64,000 bases of DNA from Coenobita brevimanus (Eukaryota > Arthropoda > Malacostraca > Decapoda > Coenobitidae): assembly GCA_032717465.1 (NCBI GenBank), contig CM064653.1, positions 36,870,103-36,934,102 of the forward strand, in the 5' to 3' direction. The stretch's first letter is position 1. Every line of letters begins with the position of its first letter. Shown here one piece after another: positions 55,290 to 64,000 of the stretch. The notes beneath the pieces were generated by a model. It was not told where the DNA came from. It worked only from the letters and a program-made list of their open reading frames with translations, and did no database searches. The position numbers and the translations under genes were made by a program.

Positions 55290-56552
55290 TCTTTGAGTGC
55301 CATCCTCTTCCTCTTCCTTGTCTTTTGTCCTCCTCCTCTTCTTTGTCTTTTGTCCTCTTCCTCTTCCTTGTCTTCTGTACCTTGCCTGTTTTCTCTCCTT
55401 CCTCCTCCTTTTCCTTGCTCTTCCTCTTCCTTCTCTTCTCCTTCTTCATTCATTTATATTTATTTTTTCATCTTCTTTCCTACTTTTGCACTGTTTTCTC
55501 ATCTTCCTTCATCCTTGTCATTCGTCTTCTTCTTCCTTCATTCTTACTTTGTATTTCTTCCTTCCTCCTCTGTCTGATATATTCCTTTCCTCTCTCTTCA
55601 TTCTGACTTTGACCTCATCTTCCTCTTTCCTTGCCTGATGTGTTCCTCTTTCATCATTCTTTTTTTTTTCTTTCTCTCCCTTTATTCCTTATTTTGTCAT
55701 CCTGCTTCGTCATTCTTCCATTTTCTTCCCCTTCCATTCTTACTTTTGTTGATTTCTCTTGCCACTCAATCTTCTGTCTTTTTTTGTCTTTTTGGTAATT
55801 TCCTTTTGTCTTCCTCTTCCTTTATCGTAACTTTTCCTCCCCTCCTCCTTTCTTCCTTTTTTTTTCTTTCTTTTTTCGTCGTGGTCTTTTGATCTTCTTA
55901 CTGTTTCCTGACGTCTCCTCTTTTCTTCCTTCTTCCTCCTCCTTCCTTTCTTTTTCTTCCTCCTTTCTTTTTCTTCCTCCTTTCTTCATTCTTCGTCTTT
56001 CTCTTCCATCCATGTGCTTTTTACCTTCCTTTTCCTTTTTCCTGGTTGTACCTTCCTGGTTTCCTTCCGTCTATATCTTCCTAACTTCTTCCACTTTTTT
56101 TGTCTTCCTCTCTCCAAACTGCTTCAAGTCTCTTCATGTTTTCTTCTTTTTGTCTCTTCCTCTTCTTCCTGGTCTTTTATCTTCTTCCTCCTTCTTCAAG
56201 ACCTCTTCCTTCTTCTCACTTCTTCCTCTTCCTCCTCCTTCCTCCGTATTCTTTTTTTTTTTTTTTTCATTACATAGTTTTCTTCCTATCTCTTGCACTT
56301 GTCTTCCTCTTCCTTATGCAGTCTTCCTCTTCCTTATTACCCCTTTCCTTCCTGTCACTTCTTGTTTTTCAATGCCATCCTCATCCATTTCCTCTTCCTT
56401 ATATTATTTATCCTTTTCCTAATTCACCCTTTCTTCTTCATCCATGCTCCCTCTTCTTCATTTGTTCATTCTTTCTCCTCCTGTTCCTCATACCTCCATC
56501 TTCCTCTTACTCATCATATTTCTTAAACTCCTCCTCTTCCTCCTCCTCCTCG

Positions 56553-56599
<47 letters not shown>

Positions 56600-57118
56600 C
56601 TTCTTCTTCTTCTTCTTCTTCTTCTTCTTCTTCTTCTTCATATTGTTCTTTCTCATTACTCATCCCCCTCCTGATGTTCTAGTCTTCCTTTTCCCTTTCC
56701 CTAAACTATTTTTCACATCCTTATGTTTTTCTTCTTGATCTAGTTTCTCCTCCTTTTACTCTTTTCCCTCCTCATACATCTTTCTCCTCTTTTATCATAT
56801 TCTTCCCTTTCTTCATACTCTTCCTCTTCCCCCTACTCCTTCTACCTCATCCTCGTGCTGTCTTCGTCCTCTTCCTTATGATCTCTTCTTCCTCTTTCTA
56901 TCGCTGTCTTCTTCCTCCTCCTTTCGCCTTGCTTTTTCTCATCCTCTCTTCTTCCTCTTCCCCCTGCTTTCTTCTTTTTCTTCATCTTACTTACTTCTTC
57001 CTCTTCCTTGTGCTCTATTCTTCCTCTTCCTCATACTCTTTCTTCCTCACACTCTCTTCTTCCTCTTCCTCATACTCTTTTTCCTCTTTCCGTGCTCTCT
57101 TCTTCCTCCTCCTCACTT
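55290..57118. repeat. CTTCCTCTTCC keyword array
   Basis: TCCTCTTCCTTGTCTTTTGT at 55300-55385, then irregular TTCTTCCTCTTCC words. Includes T-runs, (GTT)n at 56552-56599 and (TTC)n at 56598-56639. Confidence 0.88.
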
Positions 57119-57260
57119 TCTTCTTCCTCTTCCTCATGCTGTCTTCTTCCTCTTCCTCATGCTGTTTTCTTCCTCTTCCTCATGCTGTCTTCTTCCTCTT
57201 CCTCATGCTGTTTTCTTCCTCTTCCTCATGCTGTCTTCTTCCTCTTCCTCATGCTGTTTT
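57119..57260. repeat. 23-bp satellite, variant a
   Basis: TTCTTCCTCTTCCTCATGCT then GTC or GTT, six copies of exactly 23 bp. Confidence 0.92.
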
Positions 57261-57814
57261 CTTCCTCTTTCTCACACTCTTCATCTTCCTCATGCTCTCT
57301 TTTTCTATCTCTTACTCTCTTCTTCCTCGTGCTCTTCTTCCTCTTCCTCTTCCTCATACTCTCTTTTTCCTCTTCCTTATACTCCTCTTCCTCTTCTTCG
57401 TCTTTTTCATCCTGGCTTCCTTTTCTTCATACTTTTTTCCTCTTCCTTAAACTTTTCTTTCTCTTCCTCTTGCGTTCTTTCTCTTCACACTCTTCTTGCT
57501 CTTCTTCATACTCTCCCTTTCTTTGTTTCCTTCTTCCTCATACTCTTTTTTCCTCTTCCTTATACTCCCTCTTCCTCATATTCTCTACTTCCTTTTCCTC
57601 ATACTTTCCTCCCCTTCTTCATTTTCCCCTTTTCCTCTTCTCCATACTCTCTTCTTCCTCTTTCTTCTACTCTTCTTCCCCTTCTTTACATTCCTCTCTT
57701 CCTCTTCCTTCTACCCCTATTCCCCTTCTTTACATTCCTCGCTTCCTCTTCCTCATACTTTTTCTTCGTCTCCCTCATACACTTCGTCCTCTTCTTCCCT
57801 CTGTTCCTCCAGTT
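57261..57814. repeat. TTCCTCTTCCTCATACTC degenerate array
   Basis: Irregular units linking the two 23-bp arrays: CTTCCTCATACTCTC, CTTTACATTCCTC. Confidence 0.85.
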
Positions 57815-58395
57815 CCTTATACTCATTTCTTCCTCTTCCATATACTCATTTCTTCTTCCTTATACTCATTTCTTCCTCTTCCTTATACTCATTTCTTCCT
57901 CTTCCTTATACTTATTTCTTCCTCTTCCATATACTCATTTCTTCTTCTTCCTTATACTCATTTCTTCCTCTTCCTGATACTCATTTCTTCCTCTTCCTGA
58001 TACTTATTTCTTCCTCTTCCTTATACTCATTTCTTCCCCTTCCTTATACTCATTTCTTCCCCTTCCTTATACTAATTTCTTCCTCTTCCTTATACTAATT
58101 TCTTCCTCTTCCTTATGCAAACTTCTTCCTCTTCCTTATGCAAACTTCTTCCTCTTCCTTATACTCATTTCCTCCTCTTCCTTATACTCATTTCTTCCCC
58201 TTCCTTATACTCATTTCTTCCCCTTCCTTATACACATTTCTTCCCCATCCTTAGACTCATTTCTTCCCCTTCCTTATACTCATTTCTTCCTCTTATACTA
58301 ATTTCTTCCTCTTTCTTATACTAACTTCTTCCTCTTCCTTATACTCATTTCCTCCTCTTCCTTATACTCATTTCTTCCTCTTCCTTATACTTTTT
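57815..58395. repeat. 23-bp satellite, variant b
   Basis: TTATACTCATTTCTTCCTCT then TCC, about 24 copies of 23 bp with single-base variants and a few 14-18 bp deletions. Same length and phase as variant a. Confidence 0.93.
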
Positions 58396-58493
58396 TCTTC
58401 CTCTTCCCCCAACTGTATTTCTTCTTTCCTTCCTTTTTCATCTTCGTCCTCGCCCTCGTCCCCAATCTCAACCTTTTTCTTGGCAAGTTTGTA

Positions 58494-58495
<2 letters not shown>

Positions 58496-58564
<69 letters not shown>
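58496..58564. repeat. (GT)n microsatellite
   Basis: About 34 GT units. Confidence 0.97.
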
Positions 58565-58567
<3 letters not shown>

Positions 58568-58635
58568 ACTTCCATCTTGCTTCTCCTCTCCCATTTACTC
58601 CTTCTTTTTTGTTTATTTTGTCATTCATTTTTGTG

Positions 58636-58638
<3 letters not shown>

Positions 58639-58668
<30 letters not shown>
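58639..58668. repeat. (CT)n microsatellite
   Basis: About 15 CT units. Confidence 0.94.
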
Positions 58669-58669
<1 letters not shown>

Positions 58670-58769
58670 GAGTGGGAAAATATTTGGATTGGAAGATATA
58701 ATGGATGAAAAGGATTTTTTTTTTTTTTTTTCTTTTTGGTACAGGTGTATGTTCAACCCCTGCTTCCCC

Positions 58770-59238
58770 AACTTCCCCCTCCCTCGCATCCCCGCCCCCA
58801 CCTGGCTAATACTGATTCTCTTTCCCCCCATTTCTTCCCCCCCCCTCCTTCCCCTTATCCTCCTGCTCCCGCTTCCCCTCCCACTCATCCTTATCCCCAT
58901 TCCTATTCTTTCCCTCCATTTCATCCATATCCCCTGCTCCTCATCCTCCCACTCCCTCTTCTCCTCATCCTCATCCTTATTCCCTCCCCCTCATCCTTAT
59001 TCCCTCCCCCTCATCCTTATTCCCTCCCCCTCATCCTCACCCCCACCCTTCTGCTCTGCCTCATCCTCATCCCCACCCTTTCCCTCACCTTCATCCCCAC
59101 CTCCACCCTTGCCCCCATCATCACCTCCACCCTTCCCTTCCCCCTCATCTTCACCCTCACCCTGTTCCTCCCCCTCATCCTCACCCCTGCTCCTCCCTTC
59201 CCTCTCATCCTCAATCCTACCCTTCCCTTTCCTCACTC
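58770..59238. repeat. C/T-rich CCCTCATCC array
   Basis: CCCCCTCATCCTTATTCCCT repeats at 58972-59030; CTCATCCTCACCCC words continue to about 59230. Confidence 0.88.
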
Positions 59239-59239
59239 G

Positions 59240-59765
59240 TCGTTTATTATCATATATTTTTCACTGGTATTTTCACTTTCATCGATATTCCAGAGTTCTT
59301 CCTCTTCATTATGTTGTCACTTTCACCCATTTCTCTGCTATTCATCATTCACTTTCATCCATTTCAATACATTTCAACCTACACTTTCATCCATGTCACT
59401 GCTATTCATCATTCACATTCATTCATTTCACTGTAGTTCATCATTACACTTTCATCCATTTCACTGCTGTTCATCTTTCACTTTCATCCGTGTCACTGGT
59501 ATCTGACATTTTCATATATTTCACTACTGTCATTTTCCATCCATTTCACCGCCAATCATGTTTATCAATTTCACCGTTGTTTGCAGTGTCATCCCTTTCA
59601 CTGTTCTCTCCCTATCATCAGTTACACTATCATCATTTTTTTAATATAATTTTCACTGCTGTCCATTTTTCATTTTTATATATTGTACTGGAGTCTTTTT
59701 CACTTCTCTGTTTCACTGCCGTCTGCTTTGATCTTTTTCACTGCTGTCCTTTCGTTGCACCTCTA
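59240..59765. repeat. TTTCACTGCTGTTCATC keyword array
   Basis: CATTTCACTGCTGTTCATC and CACTTTCATCCATTTCACTG words, about 18 copies. The same keyword as 43430-44484. Confidence 0.85.
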
Positions 59766-61077
59766 CCCTGGCTCCTCTTCTCTCCCTTCTCCTCCTCCCC
59801 TCCCCCCTTTTTTCTCCCTCCTTCCTTCCTCTGCTACCCTTCCTCTTTCCTCCTCCTCTCCCACCATCTTCTCTCGCACCCTCCCTTTTCTCTCCTTCAT
59901 TCCCTTCCTCCCTCGCACTCTCCCTCTTCCCTTCTTCTCTCCCTCCGTCATCTCTCCCACCTTCCCTTTTCTCTCCTTCATCCCTCCCCCCCCTCCCTCC
60001 AACACTTCCTTGTCCCTCCTTCTCTCCCTCCATCTTCTCTCCCACCTTCCTTTTTTCTCTCCCTCTTCCTTTCTCTCTCCCACTCCAACTCCCCTCCTTC
60101 CCTCTCTCTATACTCTCTCCCACATTCCCTTTTCTCTCCATCTTCCTTCCCTCCCTCCCTCCCACGCTTCCCCTTCCCTCCTTCGTCCCTTCCCTCTCTC
60201 CATTTTCCAACCCTTTTCTCTCCCACCTCACTTCCACCCTCCTTTTTCCCTCTTTCTCTCCTTCCTCTCTCTTCCTATCCACCCTCCCTCTCCCTCCCAT
60301 CCTTCCCATCCACTTCCCTCTCCCTTCCTTCCCATCCACCCTCCGTATTCCTCCCTTCCTCCCCATTCGCCCTTTCTCGTCTCTCCCTCCCTGCTTATCT
60401 CCCATCTTTTAGCTTTCCTCCCAGCTTTCCTCTTCTCTCTCTGTTATCTCCCATCCTCCCTTTTCCTCCCTTCCATCACGTCTACCTTCCCTCTCCCTCC
60501 CATTCTTCCCTTCCACCCTCCCTCTCCCTCCCTTCCTTCACTTCCACCCTCCCTCTTTCCATTCACTCTCCCTCGCCCTCCCTCCCTTCCCCTTTCCCTC
60601 CCTTCCTCTTTCCTTCCCTTCCTCTTTCCTTCCCTCCTTCCTTCCTAGCCACCCTCTCTCTCCCTCCATTCCTTCCCTTTCCCCTCCCTTCCTCCCCCTC
60701 CCTGCCTTCCTCTCCCTGCCTTCCCATCCACCATCCGTCTTTTCTTCCTCCCCATCCATCCTCTCTATTCCCATCCGCCCTCCCTCCCCTCCCATCCAGT
60801 CTCCCTCCCTCCCATCCGCCCTCCCTCTCCCCATCCACCCTCCCTCTCTCTCCTCCCATCCACCCTCCCTCTCTCTCCTCCCATCCACCCTCCCTCTCCC
60901 CATCCACCCTCCCTCTCTCTCTCCTCCCATCCACCCTCCCTCTCCCTCTCTTCCCATCCACCCTCCCTCTCCCTCTTCTCCCATCCACCCTCCCTCTCCC
61001 TCTCTTCCCATCCACCCTCCCTCTCCCTCTCTTCCCATCCACCCTCCCTCTCCCTCCCTCCCTTTCCCCTCCCTCCC
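59766..61077. repeat. C/T-rich tract with 25-29 bp minisatellite
   Basis: At about 60835-61055 CTCTCTCCTCCCATCC then ACCCTCCCT repeats eight to nine times with 25-29 bp length. Upstream the same words (CTCCCACCTTCC, CTCCATCTTCCTTCCC) are irregular. Part of spurious frames of nearly 900 codons. Confidence 0.9.
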
Positions 61078-61200
61078 TCACGCCAGCCAGAGTTACAACC
61101 CCCATTACCCCCTTATCGCCAACCCCCCATCGTAATTGGAACCCATTAGGCCAGTGAGTCACGCAGCTCCTCACCTCACCCATTATATTCTCTCTTAATG
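61078..61200. other. Short unique spacer
   Basis: Non-repetitive; separates a C/T-rich tract from a G/A-rich array. No gene seen. Confidence 0.5.
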
Positions 61201-62401
61201 GGGGGTGCAATGGGGGCTGGATGGGGGGGGCCCTGGGTTTGTGGGGTGAGGAAGATGGGTGGGTTGAAATTGACTGTGAGAAAAAGTGGGAAGGATTTGA
61301 TTGAGGGAAAGATGGGGAAGGATTGGACTGAAAATGGGTATGGGGAGTAGTTATTGGCTGTGAGGAAGATTGGGGAGGAGTTGAGTGTGGGAAAGGGGGG
61401 AAGGGCTGGACTGAAGAAGGGGGAAAGATATTGATTGTGAGAGAGATTTTTAAAGAAACTGATTATGAGAAGGATTGGACTAACGAAGCTTACTTACAAG
61501 AAAGGTGGGGAAGGATGGACTGGAGAGTGAGGAAGATGGGTGTGTAAAAATTGTGAGAAAGATTGAGTAGTACTAGGGATGCGTTGTAGTGGAAGGTAGA
61601 TGAGTAAAAAATGATTGTGGAAAAAGGTTGGGAAGGGCTTTGGGTGACGTGACTGGAGCGGGAGGAAGCTAGGAGGGAGAGATGGAGTGGGTGGGATTTG
61701 GAAGGGATGGGATGGAGATGGATTGGAAGATAGGTGGGGATTGAGTAGATCCTGAAAAAAAAAAGAAAAAAAAAAAAGGAAAGATAGGGAAGGATTGGAG
61801 GGAAAGACTATGAAAAAGATGGGGTTCAGGATTGGAGGATGGGGAAGATGTAGTAGTATTGGATGGGCAGGATAGGTAAGAAATGATGGGATAGAGATTG
61901 ATTATGATAAAGTTGATAGGAGGAAAATAGCTCTGAGAAAGACGGAAACAGCCGAAATGAAGCTTGCGATAGACTGAGATGGAGTAGATGGGAGTGAGTG
62001 AGGACTGATTGGGTAAAGATTGAAAGGATGAGGTAAGTAAGAAAGGTGGATCATGGCTGACTGGATTGAAGTTGATTTTGAGAAAGACTGATGGTATAAG
62101 GGTAAAGATATTGGGTGTGAGAAAGATTGGGAGAGTTCGTGGGATAGGTAATGATTGTGAGAAAGATTGAGGGGATGGATTAGTTGACTGGAGTTGATGG
62201 TGAGAAAGGTTATGGGTAGGGAATGAGGTGATAGAAATTGATGGGGTGAGAAAGACTGAGAAGATGAGGGTTACGGTGAGAAAGATTAGGATTAACGTGA
62301 GAAATATTCGTGTGAGAGAGATGGGGAGCATAAAGGTGGGAAGATCATTGAGATAGATAATACTGGCTGAGAGAGTGATAAGATTGAAGTTGCAAAAATA
62401 G

Positions 62402-62404
<3 letters not shown>
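61201..62404. repeat. GTGAGAAAGATTGGG keyword array
   Basis: GAGAAAGATTG, GGGAAGGATTG and GATTGTGAGAAAGAT words, about 30 copies over 1.2 kb, irregular. G-runs at 61199-61230; A-run at about 61755-61777. Confidence 0.82.
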
Positions 62405-62465
<61 letters not shown>

Positions 62466-62473
62466 GGGGGGGG
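62405..62473. repeat. (AG)n followed by G-run
   Basis: AG array to about 62461, then about nine G. Confidence 0.95.
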
Positions 62474-62528
62474 ACTTGGATGTAGGGACCTTTGAATTGT
62501 AGTGGTGGAAATTTACTGAGGAAGATTG

Positions 62529-62740
62529 ATCACTTCAGTACAACGACGCAGTGTTTTTCGTTTATTCCCTATACTTCCAAGCGATTTTATTCAGCCAGGT
62601 AGAGCGTCCCTGGTAGCGAAGGAGTTAAGGAGGGCTGCACCTAACCTACCGAGTTATGACAAATCCATCCCGAACTGAGCTACGTCGTCGGGAGGTAACA
62701 AGAATAAAATAAAAACCACGTCCTCGTACTGAAGGGGTAT
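62529..62740. mobile_element. M1 foldback MITE, full-length copy
   Basis: Left end ATCACTTCAGTACAACGACG, left core AAGCGATTTTATTCAGCCAG, middle TAGCGAAGGAGTTAAGGAGG, and right arm GAACTGAGCTACGTCG then AGGTAACAAGAATAAAATAA. It ends ACGTCCTCGTACTGAAGGGG. About 210 bp. Confidence 0.9.
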
Positions 62741-62935
62741 CATAACCCTTGTAGCCCAAGGACGTGATTTTTGTTATATTCTTGCTGTTTCGTGACGATT
62801 TTGCCTCTCGCGTTCCAGTGGTTATTGATCCCTACATCTGACCTACCTAGTTCGAAAAGTCTCTCCTAAGCTGAATAAAATCGTCTTGGGGTAGCAAGAA
62901 TGTTCAAAATACGTCATGGACCTGAAGGGGTTTAA
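62741..62935. mobile_element. M1 foldback MITE, adjacent second copy
   Basis: Left end CATAACCCTTGTAGCCCAAG, then GTTATATTCTTGCTGTTTCG and TGACGATTTTGCC, with the middle GTTATTGATCCCTACATC. Right core CTAAGCTGAATAAAATCGTC, then GGGGTAGCAAGAATG. It ends GAAGGGGTTTAA. It directly abuts the previous copy. Confidence 0.9.
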
Positions 62936-63206
62936 GGTGAAGAACACTGGTGACAGAGGGGGTAGAAATATTAAGGGGAGTGTGATGGTGGGAATGGATT
63001 GGGGGAGTATTGGGGAAGGATGTTGAGTGAATTACCTGTAAGAAAAATTGAAACGGATGAGCCTCGTAGACACCAGTTGTGAGGTAGATTGGCAGTGTTG
63101 AAGTAGTAAGGACTGGGAGTATTGAAATAGTGAAGGTTGGTAGTGCGGAAGTGATAGAAACAGAGTAAGATAAACTGAAGCAGAATAAATTGCCTGTGAG
63201 AAAGAT
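62936..63206. other. G/A-rich low-repeat spacer
   Basis: AGTATTGAAATAGTGAAGG and AGTGTTGAAGTAGTAAGG suggest a weak keyword array. No gene. Confidence 0.5.
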
Positions 63207-63414
63207 CAACCCCTTCACAGATACGATGTACTTTTTTTTTTACTTTGTTTTTGCTGTTGCCAGACGATTTTATTCAGCAGAGGAGAGCACCCGAGTAGTG
63301 AGGGGGTTAATGAAGGCTGTCTCTAACCCCTCCAGTTCGAAAGTCTCTCCTAAGCTGAATAAATCGTCTGGCGGTAGCAATAATAAAACTAAGATGTCCT
63401 AGTGAAGGGGTTAA
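63207..63414. mobile_element. M1 foldback MITE, reference copy
   Basis: Best-preserved copy. Left arm: CAACCCCTTCACAGATACG, TTTTTGCTGTTGCCAGACG, ATTTTATTCAGCAGAGGAGA. Middle: TAGTGAGGGGGTTAATGAAG, TCTAACCCCTCCAGTTCG. Right arm, complementary to the left: TCTCTCCTAAGCTGAATAAA, TCGTCTGGCGGTAGCAATAA, GATGTCCTAGTGAAGGGG and TTAA. The arms of about 75-80 bp can pair into one long hairpin. The middle repeats the terminal motif TAGTGAGGGGGTTAA. Non-coding, so it would need a transposase supplied elsewhere. Confidence 0.94.
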
Positions 63415-63517
63415 GAATTTAGTCTAAGGTATTTATAAGAGACAAGATATGATAGCTTAATACATGAGAATGCACTGCATGTTTGATTCAAGCGTAATAG
63501 CCAAAGATTGGTTATTA

Positions 63518-63519
<2 letters not shown>

Positions 63520-63569
<50 letters not shown>
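63520..63569. repeat. (CT)n microsatellite
   Basis: About 24 CT units. Confidence 0.96.
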
Positions 63570-63572
<3 letters not shown>

Positions 63573-63694
63573 GCAGGAAATTTGTTTTCAATACTTTGTT
63601 CACCTGTTTAATTTAGGTCTGTATTTTAACCCCGCTGTTCTTGTTCAGCTAAACTTACGGGGTTCGTAGTGGGATAGACTGAAGGAGTGGAGTG

Positions 63695-64000
63695 AGCCAT
63701 AATATGCAGGAGGGTGGCGGTGGAAGGAAGGAATAAAAGCAGTTGTGTCAGGATAAGAACGAGGGTATATGCAGGAGAGCTGAATGGGATGGGATAAAGC
63801 TTTACACGTGTTTCATGATTGATATGAGGAGAAGTGTATGCAGGAGGGTGGTGTGGGATAGAACAAGGAAATGAAGTTGGGATAGAACAAGGAAATGGAG
63901 TTATGTCGGGATAGATATGAGGATGAATATATGCAGGAGGGTGGCGTGGGATGGAATGAAGGATTACAGTAGAGTTAAGATTGAAAAGAATTCTGTCTCT
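63695..64000. repeat. ATGCAGGAGGGTGGCGTGGG array
   Basis: The word TATGCAGGAGGGTGG recurs at about 63702, 63766, 63838 and 63931, a unit of about 65-95 bp. A perfect sub-duplication, TTGGGATAGAACAAGGAAAT, lies at 63870-63900. It continues beyond the window. Confidence 0.82.

Noticed and set aside
53705..55606. Open frame of about 630 codons
   Set aside because: Crosses a CA microsatellite (Thr-His run) and pyrimidine repeats; no coding features.
58497..61157. Open frame of nearly 900 codons on the + strand
   Set aside because: Starts inside a GT microsatellite and runs through C/T-rich repeats. Composition is Ser/Pro/Leu/Phe throughout, with no domain and no splice context. Stop-free because stops require A or G.

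Overview
The window looks like nuclear DNA of an invertebrate animal, most plausibly a decapod crustacean. The basis is the extreme load of microsatellites and minisatellites, Pol III-type tRNA-derived SINE heads, small inverted-repeat transposons, and the absence of any compact gene. The taxon is an inference; a mollusc or another arthropod is not excluded. I found no protein-coding gene I can support. The long open frames, up to several hundred codons, lie in strand-biased C/T-rich or short-period repeats that lack stop codons, and they read as Pro/Ser/Leu/Phe or Thr-His low complexity. The window is best read as intergenic or intronic repeat DNA.

Layout. 1-5.3 kb: C/T tracts, CA arrays and a CCCTG array, with inverted-repeat element copies between. 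5.3-9.3 kb: a cluster of one foldback MITE (family M1), SINE fragments and TA/TG/AG microsatellites. 9.3-10.75 kb: C/T tract with a 27-bp minisatellite. 10.75-14.5 kb: GTT/GGT, GAT and GTAGT arrays and a SINE. 14.5-24.37 kb: almost continuous pyrimidine-rich DNA with embedded 16-, 24- and 32-bp minisatellites. 24.4-26.75 kb: M1 copies and moderately unique DNA. 26.77-30.7 kb: arrays built on the word AACGTT, interrupted by a 25-bp satellite made from the core of M1. 31-33.3 kb: purine-rich DNA. 33-36.4 kb: GC-rich or unique DNA and a block of G- and C-runs. 36.5-43.4 kb: arrays built on short words (GATAATGACC, TGACCTGATTG, GATAGAAGTGTG, GTTAGAAGTATGAC, TGACCTGACC). 43.4-53.8 kb: TTTCACTGCTGTC, ATTTTCC and TTATTCATC word arrays with embedded SINEs and MITEs. 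53.8-61.1 kb: C/T-rich DNA with two related 23-bp satellites. 61.2-64 kb: GAGAAAGATTG and GCAGGAGGGTGG arrays and three well-preserved M1 copies.

Two themes stand out. First, family M1, a foldback of about 205 bp with TTAACCCC-type ends, is present as roughly 30 full or partial copies. It appears to seed new repeats: a 25-bp satellite of its core, and several A- or TTA-type microsatellites inside its A/T-rich spacers. Second, much of the non-pyrimidine DNA is made of 'keyword' arrays, in which a fixed 6-14 nt word recurs at irregular spacing between diverged spacers, with a different word in each 0.5-6 kb block. Some words recur in separate blocks: TTTCACTGCTGT at 43.4-44.5 and 59.2-59.8 kb, and TGACCT at 36.5-38.9 and 42.3-43.4 kb.
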